Shown: in pieces, positions 23,611 through 37,700 of the stretch | Position numbering within the stretch: the stretch's first letter is position 1 | Layout: each line of letters starts with the position of its first letter | NCBI RefSeq assembly: GCF_000003815.2 | Contig: NC_049986.1 | Coordinates: forward strand, 14,397,933 to 14,461,932 | Direction of reading: 5' to 3' | Length of the DNA stretch: 64,000 bases | From: Branchiostoma floridae | Taxonomy: Eukaryota; Chordata; Leptocardii; Amphioxiformes; Branchiostomatidae | The notes under the pieces: model-generated | What the model saw: the letters and a program-made list of their open reading frames with translations, nothing else | Told to the model about the DNA's origin: nothing | Database searches by the model: none | Translations under genes and position numbers: made by a program

Positions 23611-26600
23611 AAGTTCAAACTTTGGCTTCTATGTACTATTTTGAGACGCAAGAAATCAGTGCTGTGTTATGCGACCAACGTTATCAGTTCAAGATGAAGT
23701 CAAGGATAGTTTCTATCACTGTCGTCCATGCGAGAAGACCGCGCGACTCTTTGTGAATATAGACAGACGCGCGGCGATCAAAGACTCCAGACGAACTTCG
23801 TCGTAGATAAAAGGATAACATGAAACTGTTGACAAATACCAGCATGTCGTAACCTACATCCAGTCGTGTTCCTTCCAAGGCCATTCCGGCAAACAGCTTT
23901 GCGACCAGACCAGAACAATTGTCAATACAACAGGGCTTGGGGGCTAGATAAATCAACGCGAAACGCCGAAAGAAAAAAAAGGCGAATGATGGAAAGTTGA
24001 GATAGATGATAGGCGAAACGAGAATTGAAGGACGACTGGAGGAAAATTGAGAGGGCGTGATGTTGACACATAACACCATATTGACTGATGCCCTATCTAA
24101 GATGGCTAGAACGACATTGCGTGTACATGTATATTTTTCCTGTTCGTATCCTTTCCGTCTTTGTAAGATCTCCAGACAGATCTATGGGTCCGGCTTGTCT
24201 TGCACGTCGTTTTGGTGGTGTGCGTTTTTCTTTGTCAGCTTTACCATAGCTTAGATATCCGTCTCGTCCTATGGAGACCCCCTCCCCTAGTAGTAGTTTG
24301 AGTAGCAGCATTTCGAGGGGAATGGGGCCGTGGTATGAGTTGATGATAATCATAAAACTTATCCAAAACCGTAAAGGACGAGGGAGCAGTCTGCGGTGAT
24401 ATGAGGGGTTGAGGGAAGAGGCAGAGTCGCCTCCGACCCCCAAATCCCCATCATATTTCTAAATAGTAGGTGTAGTTTGCTTTTATTTCTTCCTCTGTTG
24501 TGTTGTGTTGGCGAGGGCCTTCCCTGATCGCACCGGCTTTTCCATCGTTTATTCCGCGCGGGTCGTTCCAGCTCGCGCAGTGATTCGTCTTTTCGTTTGG
24601 CGGCATCCTAATGCGTTATCGTTCTCACTCATTACCCAGAGTGATGCGGCGTGCGATGCATGGTCGGTCGCTTGGCGCCTGGTGCGAGATTTGGGACCCT
24701 CAGACCAATAAATCAGCAAAAACTTCATTTAATGACTTTCTCTTGTCTTCATGTTGTCTCATTCCTCTACCCTTCTTGTATCAGACCTTTCGGCGATGAT
24801 GGGAATGCTGTTATAGGCGTCATAAAAGCCGTAAAACATGACCCGACAATGTATCATCCACACATTTCAAGGCCGCGGAACCTATCTATCTTCGTACTGA
24901 GAACTGACCCGGCCATTTGGAGCCCATTACGCGATTACAGTTCGTCACATGACTGTCCGCTGCACCAGAAAAGCCTTGTCTGATTTGATTGTGCTCAACA
25001 GCACGCTCTGATGATAGTCCGTGCACAAATGACGTTCCTTTTTTGCATGTTTGTTGTTAATTTTTCGGAGATATTCGATGGCGGATTGTTAGCGATGAAT
25101 CCAGTAAACATTTAAGACAGTTAAATCAGTCTTGTCAAGGTTTCATCCAGTCTCAGAGGAGATAACTCCCAGACCTAGAGGTGGAAGACGCATGGAATAC
25201 TCGGTAGAAGAAATTGTCTCTCCCGATCATATTTCATACGCTTCCATCCAGAAAGTACTTTGTCCATGTGAAACCGAACAGCGGTACTCGTTTCTCTTCG
25301 CTTGCAATGCTAGAAATTGGCTTTTTGGCGAGAGTGGTAGGCAGACTGTAGAACGGCAACTCATCTCAATCATACAGGGGGTGTTGACCGGCGTCCTGTT
25401 TTTCTATGACATATTCTAGGAAATGGCAGGGAGCGCATTACCATCGCGCAACCATTTTGGACCCGGCTCTAAAGGTCTGGCCATCACTGTGTCGCAATAA
25501 ACCTCAAAGACTCCATTCAAATTGGCCTAGAACTGCTGCCGTGGTTTGTAACGAAGGCCAGGTTCGTCGGTGACCTAGATTGTCTTGGGACGAGAACCTC
25601 GAACATTAGGCGGAATTGTAAAAGGCTGTTTTATCAAATCTAACAGCAGGTGCAACTAATGTTGAAGCCCCTATGAGAGCTTGCAGACCGCCGGCATACT
25701 TAGGCTCAAAATGAAACAATTTACATAGCGATGGTTAAGGAGATGTGAAAATTAAGTAGGACTATAGCCGCCATGCTTGGCTTTGAAATAAGCGACCAGT
25801 GCTTTAACTGTCTACATGTGCAACTGGCACGCATAGTCTTGCATGATATAACAAGACGATAAATGATTATTACATGACAAGATGAAATATCATATTCGTC
25901 TGTTTGCTGTGTTCGAAAGAAGGGACTACAATGTAAAAGCGGACACCGGTCTGGGAGTCGTATATTTTTTTCGGTTTCAATTTTCCCGTGCCCATCAGTC
26001 TCTAACTCACTGGCAGGTTGCTGAGCTGTAACTTTCCTCCGCTCTTGCGGACCCTGGCAAATCATACAAAGAATGCGATCAGTCATCGGTGCTGCCGAGA
26101 AACGGGAGAATAAGTCTTTCCCACACCTGTCATATCAGGCACATAACTCAGCCACCGTCCGTTAGAATTATGTTTCTTACCTCATTCTCTATCCCACCAA
26201 GGAGTCATTCTTTCGCACACCAGGCGATGTGGGGGAGAGGGAATAACAACGTGGAGTGATGGACGGACAGGAAATACTTTTGAATGGCTTGGTGGAAACT
26301 TTCAACACCGGTGGCCAATTCATCAACGGACGTATGAAGACCAAAATGTGCTGAAAGCCTGTGGGAATGTGCACGTGAATCGGGCCAGTGTAGAAAAGTT
26401 TCTATTGATTCTGTGAACTAACTCCAAGCTACCAATAAAACAAGATTTTAAGAGCTATCTACCACTCGCTCACAGCATGCCCAGAACATGAGATAACAAA
26501 ACCGGAAGTTCCGTTGAAGCGCGCACTTTAGAAAGGTGCGAGGGTGACAAATATCAAATTTGACCTTCGTTTTTCTGACCCCTGCCCACCTGCATCAACA

Positions 26601-27108
26601 GTATCCATCAACTTCTCTCAAAGTAGAGGTCTAACCGCGAAATATAAAGAAAACGGTACAAACAGAAAACACGATAAAAACGCCCAACAAACGTAAAAAA
26701 ACACAACCGGAGTCTAACTTCTGCTTGGAGAGTACGATCGTGATATCAACAAGGCTTCTCCAGTTATGCAGTTCGACAGGCACACACAGAGAGACACACA
26801 CACGTGCAAACGGCAAAGAAAACATAACCTTCTTTGCGATGATCTCTGAATAAAAGCGTGCCGTGGCAAAGTGCGTTTGTATCAGAAATATGCCCAAAGT
26901 GTACTCAATAGCTACGTTGACACTTTTATATACAGGAGGTGTTACATTAGTGCTTCATCCTGACTCTGAGATTGAACAGGTGAGATAGATGGGTATCTGG
27001 CAGATTTTGCCTACTCTACTTACCCTCGTGCCTCTTACATGGGTTCTGCTCTTTTTTTACAGTCCAGCGTAACTCACTGAGTCCTGTTTCCTTGCTTACT
27101 CCTGATTG

Positions 27109-27223
27109 TATTCTCCAAGCAGAGGTTGATTCGCGGATATATAGTAGTAGTCGGGATTTTTACCGGCTCGCTCCTCTCAGACTACTACTATATCTCCGCG
27201 AATCAACCTCTGCTTGGAGAATA
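27109..27223. mobile_element. 115-bp MITE with perfect 9-bp target duplication
   Basis: The element starts TATTCTCCAAGCAG and ends with its exact complement. The inverted repeats extend about 44 bp with one mismatch, leaving about 25 bp in the middle. It is flanked by identical 9-bp repeats, TCCTGATTG, at 27100-27108 and 27224-27232. The length and structure fit a non-autonomous MITE. A 9-bp duplication is typical of Mutator-like transposons. The intact arms and duplication suggest a recent insertion. Confidence 0.9.
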
Positions 27224-28733
27224 TCCTGATTGGTTCTTGTGTCTTTTATACAATCTGACGTTAAGACAATATATAAGTTCAGTCCCAGAGTAGAACGAGG
27301 TTTCCGTAACCGCCAAGCGTAGTGCATCTGCTATCCGCTAGATGACGCAAATCGGATTGTGTCTATGGCCGTTCTCCTCAGCAATTTAAAATTAAAAGGA
27401 AATCTGAAGTGGAAGTTTGAAATAGATTGCAATTTAGTTTCTGTCCTATCTCTCATAACTGATTAACTGCCCATTAACAATAACAGAATGCATAACCAAT
27501 TTATTTCTCAACTTTGTTCCGTTTTATTCGGACCGATCTACTGGATTTCCTGGCTTAATTTCTTCAGGTGCATGTAACGTAGCTGAAACCTCATATGTCC
27601 GAATGTCTTTATTTCCAATGATCACTCATTATGTTGCTTTCTGATGAAAACAATACATCACCTGTCAAAATGTGGCAAACAGAACACTGGTTGTAAGGAC
27701 ACATGGTGCCGTATTTCCCCACAAACGTTCAGTTTGTAGACGGGGTACTGATCTTTGCATTCGTAATCGTCAGAAATGCTTTGAATGTCTTCGGAAAAAA
27801 ATACCATCAACGTTAGTACGTCTGTTCACACCTAACGTTATATGTGATGTGCCAAAATACAGGTTTGTTTACATGCCACCTGACTCCTTTTGCAGACGAC
27901 AGATCAGTTACGCCTGACCCGAGGATCATATGTCGTTGGAGATGTTTTCGAGGTGTCGGTAAGAAAATTAGACGGGTAACGGAGCTACCGTCAGGCTCGG
28001 TTAGACTTTTAAAATCTGCAAATCTGGAGTTTTTCGTTTGACGGCGCTGCCGTTTGTGCCACTTTGCACACAGCGTAAGTGTGGCTGCCAGACCAGAGCC
28101 TCATTGTCTTCCAATCTTGGCGATACGTCGTCTGCAAACTTTGCATTGTTGTCATAACACACGCCTACGGCGTTCAATGATACACCTGCGAACACCTGGG
28201 AGGAACCCCCCATGCCGACTATTCCCAGGGGAGGGCTATTCTTTTTCTGCCACTTGTGGATTCCTCGTCTCTTTTTACGCCTTTCATGACAGGATCAAAA
28301 CATAAATCATACCTAAGTTTGATCTTTCACTAGTTCTGTAATTGCTCCAATAAATGTAACATCGACAACAAAATCCCGATATGTCCGAATTCAAACCCTT
28401 ACACCCCTTCACGAATGGTATCGCCTAAAGGAGGCAGTTACAAACAAACATGGCGATGATGTTGTACGTTTAACGGGACTTTTGTCGGCTGTTGTCGAGT
28501 TAGGGTAGATTTAGTTATTTTTCATCCACGCTGAAAAGTTGCGTCGTCAACTATAATGCTTATTGTACAGCACGGAGTTTCCTTTTGTTGATAAATGGTG
28601 TCGGCAGATTTGTTTTCGATTTAAAATCCAGGTCAGTAGGATCGAGAAACGAGGTGGATCAGATGAAGCCATCTGTGTTTTCATCGCCGTGACCTCCTTT
28701 CTGACAGGACCAGAGACAGCAGACATCAGCAGC

Positions 28734-31700
28734 ATGTCCGTGAAGCTACAGAACATGTCCGACCGCCTGAGTGCCGTCCAGATCCACGGACACGCCATCG
28801 CTGTGCCCGACGGGCCGCAGCACCCTTCCCTACCACGGCCGCGAGCTCGGTCCAAGTCGCCGGCGGTCCACGGGAGGAGGGTCGCCCTGACCCCCATCTC
28901 CATCCCGCCGCGGACACGGACCCCCAGCCCACGGGCCCGGACCCACAGGACGCCCAGCCCCCGCCCCCTGTCCGCCACGGGCTCGAGGCCGGCCTCAGCG
29001 GGGCAGGTGGACGGAGGGGACCTGTTAGGCAGGGCCGCCACCCTGTACCCCACCTCCATGTTCAGTTTCGAGACGTTCCGCAGGAGAGACAGTGGGGACA
29101 CCTTCCGGAGAATTGTGGTGGAGGAAAGTAGCAGGTAGGTTTTATCTTTTACTCTCCAATTTTCCAGAAAAAATGTAAACCTTTGGACTCATGTTATCAC
29201 ACTTTTTAAAACCACCTGCTGTAACCCAAGGTCTGCCATAAGTCATTATTTCCGCATTTAATTTCATTTCCAGTTCACGGGACCCATAAAAGTCATTCAG
29301 CATATTCATTATTGATGTGGGTTGTAACCCGAATATCATGAATCCAGATTTGATTGCTCCCATGCGCATATTGCTGGTATGTTGTGATCTTCTAGATTTA
29401 ATGGTTATAAGGCTTAAGGCTTAAAATAAATAGTTTTTGAATTTCCAATTGGGATCAATTTTTCATTCATGTTTGGAACATGATATGATGATATCAACCA
29501 GAGGCATATCAGTATAATTGATGTAATGAGGGTTACTAGGCCAAAAATTACTTTCGTCAGATTAAGCATTATCAATGATTGATTATATGTGAATTCCTTC
29601 GGCGTTAGTTGCTCAGAAATTCACCTGTGCTGGTACATTGTACAAGTGTTTTATGATGAATGATTTTGCCACGTCAAGGAGATGTGCACCCATTGATGTG
29701 CAAAGTTACTGGCCGCAAAATGTACCTTTATATAAAAAGAGATGTGTGCTTAATATTCATTAAGCAAGAATACAACAAACAGGAAGAATTATAGTCATTG
29801 TAGACATTTGAAAATGCCGTTTTATTACCCTTAAATATGATGTAGAGCAACTATTGGCAGATGGGACAAATAATCAATACTTTATTTTGAAAACGGCATC
29901 GTTCGAACTGTCCTTCATCAGTCTACTAATCATGAAGTATTCCCAGAGACCAGTATTTTATGCACACTAACCAATACCAAAGACATGAAAGGATGCCCAG
30001 GGCATACACCCCACCATCTGTTACAGACAGGCATTTCATGGTCTGGTAGGATTCAGAGTCTCCTAAGTGCCCTTTTTCTCTTGACCTCATCTGTGAATAT
30101 TAATGACTGTGCCCTATTATACCCCTTCAGGGACCTTTATAGGCAGTGGACCATACTTGACATGTCACTTTATTAAACACATACATATTCCAGAGACACT
30201 GTCCAAGTCAGTTGATTTTTGAGTTTCAAAATTCTGGTAGGGTACCTTTCTGCTTAATCAATTATTGATCACGCCAAGCCATAGTCATAAAAAAATCTTT
30301 ACCAGCCCCAAATTTTCCCTCAGGGACAATATTGAAGTCAGCCTGGATCTATTTATACCTGAACTACCATCACAGGTAATAGAAAATATCCTCTAGAGAA
30401 AGTATTGATAGTATTTTGCTGATACAGGCTGAGCTGTACATACTGCATTGTTGATAATGCAGGTAATGTTAATGGTAATGACTAGTAAATGACTGTAGAC
30501 TATTATTTATCCAGGCACACCCTACATACTGTTGCTAAGTTTGTTGCCCCGAAAAGTCCTCAGTATGGTATTTTCTAGAGTACCGTATACTGTGTATAGA
30601 CATACCAGCGAGCTGGGCAACTATACTTTAGAACAGGTTAAGAACACTTGAAATCCTCTTAGAACCCAACAACCGGTGTAAACCGTTCAAGGTAGAGGGA
30701 GTTTCAAGAATATGGTTAGAAAAAGAAACGATCGTCACCTGTGTGAAAAGGGTAGCTTTTTAGCTAATGTCTGAATCAGTGTGAGAATATTGATCGTAAA
30801 CCTAAGTTCTGATTGGCCCAAACACTTTGTCAGTGTTCTGGTTTCCTAGCAATAAAAGACAAGTGACTGGTGAGTCAACAAAATGAATGGTAGTAAAAAT
30901 ATAGAAATGTCCTTGTTTCTTTGTTATGAACCATGTTTTATATATCGGTCCTGACAGTCACAGAAGATGTAGGGATGTCACAGTCCAGAGGATAAGTAGG
31001 AAACCGAAGGATTTTCCTGTAATCTATGTGTCCCCATTCACCTCACATTCTCCAGAGCTGTTTGTGGCCACTCCCTCGTGTGAAGGACTTTTTACCTGGC
31101 CAGAAGTCTTCTCACCTGTCCCAGGTGGAGGTACAAGTCAAAACCATGTATTTTGTTTCCCACTTGGAATGGTTTAAGTTACGTGCACTTCTGTATATAC
31201 AGCCCAGTAGTAGACATTGTGCTGATTCATCTATTAAAACACTATTAGGAAAGTTGATGATGATGCAAGGAGTAGAAAGAAAGAAATCACTCCTACTCTT
31301 ATCAATAGGTGCATTGGGATCTTGAAACTAAATGTTCAGGGATTTCTTCCCTCCATACATAGGATAGAGGGCTTAGAGGGCATTCTGCTAAACTGCAGTT
31401 CTTTCAATGAGTATTCCTAGTCGGTGGTCTGCGGATTCAAACCTACAATCTCAGGGTTACCGCCCTGTATATGTGAAAAGTTGGACTACCAGCCTTCACA
31501 CCACTTGCTCAAACCCTGCCATACACAGGTTTAACAGATGTACTGTAAGAGAAATTTTCTAAACAAGTGAAATCTAGCATGGCAGCTGTGGCTTCAAAGC
31601 AAATCTTAAAGGCTGTAAAGGAGTCCATGTGTGTGTCAGATGCCAAGAGTTGGCAATACATCAGTTATAGTGCAAGTCATGGACTGTTATCACTTGTCTA

Positions 31701-34700
31701 GAGCCTTTGAAACATAAAACCCCAGCCTGGGAGAGGTGCCAAAACTTTTCTCAGTCATTTATTATTTCTAACAGCTTGGGAAGGGGCCAGGTTATGTGTC
31801 ATTACATTCAGAGAACATTGCAAACATGATGTAAATGATTTTTGGGTGGTATATAAGTATAGAACATAACAGAAAGAAAACCTTTTTTTTTCAGATTTGT
31901 CAAGACACAGAGCAATAGAAAACTTACATTATGAGCAATGGTCTGATTTCAGCTGGATATCAATGGAGCCCAAAAGTTTTCGTCTGTGTAAATTGGAAGG
32001 TTTAATCAGATTTAAGCTTTCGAATTTGAAATTGACTTGATATAAGATTAGGAAACCTGGGTGTTTGTACCAATTGTACTAACTGTAGTCGTCTGATGTT
32101 ATATATATATATCGCATTTTTATATGATTCTGACATAAACATTTGCCTCTAAACGGACTATCACCATCTGCTGTTGTTGTTTGAAATTGGGCTAACAGAA
32201 GTCAGACATTGGCATATTGGCTTTGGCTGGTTTGTTCTCACACCCTACACACACTGGGAGTTTACATAGCTCTCTCCCAGTAAAGTTAGCAAATAGTCTG
32301 TATGCTTTTACTGTTAACAGCTTTGTTATTGTCTTAGCAGAGTTCTGCCAAACTCAAAGAATGAATGTTTCTCAGGTATGCATTTGCCTAATGTTATAAG
32401 ACTATTGATTCACATTTATAATATGTAGCATACCAGCTTAGCCTTAGGATTTATCAGTATACAATGTAAACCGTCTTTCTGATTACTTTATCTACATAGT
32501 TTATATACTGTTTATTTACATAGTTTATATCACTAACATTTGAATTGTCCTTTATGGAGTGTCTTAGATTGACATCAGTACAATGAGGGATTGTGTGTAA
32601 AGGCCATAAAATGTTAACAATAGGTCAACAGCTTTTAGGAGTTATAAGACACCATTAAAATGACACCATATCATAATTTATCAATGGCCATGTGTCATAT
32701 TTCAAGCCATTTACTACATTTGTTCAAATCTACATATATATAGTTGTGATATCATCCAAAAGGTTGATATTGTCATCTTTAATGAAATTAATATGTTTAG
32801 TCCCCTGTAAACTAATGTGACTCCAGACCTTAAGGTGACATAAAGAGATGAAAAAGTTTGACAAGTGAAGTATTGAGTTTTCAGAGTCGATTATGGGGCA
32901 TGTGTACAACCATGGGAATAAGAGGTGATCTAGAAAGTGTCAGATAAAATATTTATGACCCCAGGGGCACTGTGAGAGTTATCAATCAGTCTGTACAGCT
33001 AGTTTAACACCAGATTGTATCTACCGTCATTAGAATTTCAACACCATGTTTCGGACATTTTGTATGTTGAAACTGAAATAGGAATAGTTTATACAGTGAT
33101 GATCAGGCCAGATGTCATTCTACATGTTATAAATCTACAATTTTAATTGATATGACCAAGATATGGGTCAACAGTAGATACTGATACAGGCGATTAATTG
33201 GCAGTTCTGTGGTAATGCTTGAAATGGAGGTTTTACAATTAGAATGGAGCACCATTGTGCTACCTGGTATTGATTTGTAGATGGTTTCTACCTGAGGTAA
33301 ATCACTGTTCTCCAATGGCTCCCATGGGGATAGCACAGACCTGGGTCAGACCATCTGGGGTTGCTACAGCAGCCATCTTTAATTGCAGCTTGCAGCCATG
33401 GATACACTGTGGAGGCTACGCCAAACATTACGGTCCGTTATGTTCGTGTCCCGTAGCTGTGCAGACAAAACTGTAGCTTCTGACAATAGCTCGGTATATG
33501 GCTATTATTCGTGCATAATTTGTTGGAGGTTTCACGCAATATTTGACGTTGTGCACAGATGGTTATGATGGTGTATAGAATAGGGTGGTCAACTTCCATG
33601 AATGTACTGTACAGGGAAATCATTGAAATAACAGGTGTTGTAAGAGTTACCTGGTATGTGGGAAACCAGGTGTTGTATGAGCTACCTGTCTCACGCAGGT
33701 CCTAAAAAATGTGTCTTTCTCAGGTGTCCAACAAAAGAATTATTATGTGACAGGGTTGTTGGTGATTCTATAAGTATAACAACATTTGTAGGTAGCACAA
33801 ATTCTGTACTCAATTTCAATTTCTTTAATTCGGAAAAATGCTCTAAATCAACCATTTTTTTTCAAGTTGCATATATATGTAATGAGAGTCATACCATTGA
33901 TGGCTTCTTTCAGATCTTCTAAAGAGAAGCGTCCTAAATCCAGCATGAGCACAGCGGACTCCGAGAAGACAGAGTCGGGTTCCGACGCAGACGTGGACGC
34001 AGAAGGAAGGAAACGTAAGGGGAAGCAGGGGATCGTGCGGAGGCGGCGGTTACCGACAGCACTCGTCGTAACTCTGGACACGACACGAGCACGGAGTCAG
34101 CTGGATGTGATACGGCTGGCACTGAAACAGTTGGGCAGGGGGTGGAGGGAGGTACGTACAACTGGTAGTGAACAAGCCTGGTCAAGTCTTGGAGTAGTGC
34201 TCTCCATCTACAACATCTTTTTAATGATAGTGAGCAGTTTTTATGCCTTTTGAAAATCTTTTCAGAAACTGTCTTTACAATGCTTCTTTTCAAGATACAA
34301 AAATCTAATAGCAAACTGCTATTTTACCATGCTAGTAGTATCTGGACTATAGTTAAGTAAAGGTAGCAGTAAAACAGCAGTATCGAGGATGGTACACCAG
34401 AAAAAAAGGTTAAATCCTCTTGAAATGTTTCTGTCACATCAGCTGGGTGTATTGGAGACAGACAGACATATCAAGGAAGTTGTTTTGATGTCTGTCTGGG
34501 GGAAATATGGTCTGACAAAGGCCTGCAAACAGGTGCCAACATTGGTTTACATCATCCTCACAAAACCTCTTGAACATTGACAAGTAACATGCATTTCAGC
34601 CGTCTTCATGCTGGCACCAACATGGTAAGTGTTAAGGCAGCAGGAAAAAAGGTTAACACGTGTATAATGACATCAGATAAACATGATTGTATAACAGGTT

Positions 34701-37700
34701 GTCTCACTCTATCACATTACAGTAATTGCCTCTTTTCAATACAGTAATTGCCTCTTTTCAAACTGTTTTGTATCTTCTGGAAACGCTATAATAAAAGACT
34801 GTAAGATGTCAACAAGAGAAGTATTTCCGCACCAGTGCAAACAAACACTTAAGTTATTAAACCTGTCTATTGTGCCCCCCAGTTATTAGTCACACCCCAT
34901 TTCCACCTGATCCCCAATCACAACACCCCTCATCTGGCTGTGCACGGCTGATCTTTTAAAAGGCAGTAGATCCCACTTCAGCCCAACTTCCTTCCAGGGG
35001 AAACGGACTGAGAGGATCAGGCTGTGACATGAGGCGGAATGATGAAATCACTCATTTCAATAACTTATTCATGACTACCCCATTTTTCAAGCAATTTGTT
35101 TTGTACAAGCAAATTTTGCCATGTTCAATGCACACCTACATCAAAGATTTATACTTATTGGAATAACTTATGATTTAGAAAATATAACATAGCTATGATA
35201 AACTTGGACAACTTGATCCTTACAAAGATTTTGATTGACTTGATTTACATTTTATGCTCAAGTTTTTTTTAATTATTGCCATGTTTCATACCCTTTGGTT
35301 ACAAGTATAACCAATACTGCCAACAATTGTTAGAATGGAGGGCAAGGAACTTCAAAGATAAATCTCCCATCCAAGCATATTGTTTTGATAATTTTTATCT
35401 TGTATTATAGTTTTTAACAAAAAGGTCATCAGTCATTTTGCATTGCTTTCCTCTGTATTTTCAAACAGTCAGAAATCCCTCAACAGTATTTGCTTTCATG
35501 ATACTCCATGTCCAAGCTGATGTTTTCCCAGAGTAGCTGTATTGTTGTGAGGTGTTGTGATAACCCTCACCTGAGTGTTAGTGTAGGTAGAAGAGTGGAC
35601 AGGGTTGGGTGGTGGTATGTAGGCTTTTCTACACCCTGGTGACATGTAGTGTAAGGTTGGATGGACAACAATAGCCACCGATGGGGGCCATGAAGGAGTC
35701 AAAACTTTAACAGTTTAAGCTCTGAGAATGCCAAGGTCACATTCTAATAGCTGGTTTTGACCTTGTACAAAAGAAAATATAACTTTGTTTGGAGTAAACC
35801 TATTAGTAGGGATATCACTTTTAACAAGAGGATCTCTTGCTGTAAAATGATCTTTGGCTCTGTTTTGTTTTCTGTCAGACCTTCAACTGACATCATTTGT
35901 TGAAATGTTATCCAAACCTTGGCCCCCTTGTTGCAAAACCCCTTTGGGCTCCCTATAATTGTGCTGAGGTACTGTAGAATGGTTTATTTTAGCACTGGAC
36001 TTCTGAAAAAGATTTTGTCATTTTGTTCTTTGCTACTAATATGCAATATCAACTATTCTTGGGAATGGCTTTATTAAGGCAAGCTCAGCCTAGTTACCAC
36101 ACCATGTTTGCTTAAATTCAGCTCTAAAACAGGAAATGTTTTTACAGTGTCTGCCCTTCACCTTCAATCATCTATTTAATCCCTTTCCATGTTGAAGGTT
36201 AATCATAAAGGCCAACGGGGCCCTGGGGCCCTATAGAAGAAAGCAAGCCATATTTCTACTTGACACTCCAATATACTTGGCATTTGCTCTTTTCCCCTTA
36301 TATATTATGTTCTGTATGTTTGTCTTGGGGCTATTTTGGATCAGTCCTCTCAATAAAAAATGACATGACTGAGACATGTAAACTGTTCAAACCTGGTAGC
36401 AACCTTTGTAAGGGACCGTACGGCATTTAGCGAGGGGGGAGGGCCGGTCGCCAGGGGGGGGAGGGCCAAGCAAAAAAATATTTTGCCAGGGGGAGGGCCT
36501 AGCAAAAAAAATTTGACTCGGGGGGAGGGCCAAGCAAAAAAAAAAATAGCTTGGTCTGCCAGCAAAATATGTCCCTTAAAATCCAAGAAACGGCGTTTCA
36601 GAGGGTCAAGATTTCAAACTTTTTCTGGACCTCTGCAAGGGATCGCCCAAGGTTGGCGCTCGGGACACAGTGAAAATGCAAAAGGGAGGGGGCGGGGCTT
36701 ACGCATGACGCCCTCGAAAACCTTTTTCACTTACAGAAATGTTATTAAACTCTAGATTAGTCTGCCAGCAAAATTTACCCCTGTCTTATTGCCCTCAAAA
36801 TGTAAGAAATGGCGTTTCAGAGCTCGAGGGTAAATTAAATATTTGCAAATTTCCCTGGATCCCTTTTGACGTGACCGGCCTCGCGCCTTTGATGACCGAC
36901 ATTGTGATAATGTTTTTGGGGGGTATTCAATTTTGTATTTCTAAATTGAAATGCCATGAAAGTTAGCTTTGTTTGTCAGCAAAATAAATATTTCCTTCAA
37001 ACTGAAGGAAATAGCTTTTAAGAGGGTCAAGATTTCAAAATTTTCCCGGACCTACCTTGCGATTCTTCTTGCCTTTGGCGCCGGACAATATATGGTGTTC
37101 GGAACGTCGTTCTCAAAAACTTGAAACCCTCGTATTTTTTTTTTCATAGAAATGTCATCTAACCAGCAAATTTTCCCATAAAAAAGCAATGCAGGAAATC
37201 GTGGCAAAAAAGCGTGGCATTTCTAAAAGATCTCCTGCAAGTCTGCGTTCTGCCCGCCGGCGGCTAGAGAGAGGCAACCGGACTAACCCTCCGTGGGAAA
37301 ATCAGCGTCACGTGTCGGCGCCCCCCTCCCCACTACAGTTTTGGTTAGTCCAATCGTGCTGTTGTTTTGGTTTTCATTTTTCCCCCCGATTTACCGTAAG
37401 TTATTACCACCACAGAACCAAGAAAAAGTCCAAAATATATGTAAATTGAAAATAGTTTCCGTCAAGCCGATCAGGCCCGCGAGCTTGCAATACGTAAATT
37501 TAGGGAGCGGGGCGCGCGCCGCTTCGTGGCGCAAATCTACTAGAAATCCAGATACAAATGCTTTTTAGGTGTTGTTTTAATATCAAAACAATGAGATAGC
37601 TTCTATAAAGCAAATATTTATGCCTCTATGAAGCAGATATTTATCCCTCTATTAAGCAGATATTTTGAGCCATTCTGTTTTCCTTTTTTTACTAGGGGTG

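Larger units (their letters stand above)
20692..28707. other. Intergenic region between the homeobox gene and the TTLL11-like gene
   Basis: No supported exon. The open frames reach at most 223 codons (21899-22570) and show no domain I recognise. The stretch contains two hairpin/foldback elements, listed separately. The 5' untranslated exon and promoter of the TTLL11-like gene should lie in its right-hand part. A YY1-like ACATGGCGATG near 28448 is the only hint I can point to. Confidence 0.5.

Noticed and set aside
31423-31505. tRNA-like stretch on the minus strand (GGTTTGAATCC B-box, partly matching acceptor ends)
   Set aside because: The T-stem pairs only at its two inner base pairs, and the A-box is poor. 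At best a tRNA-derived repeat relic.
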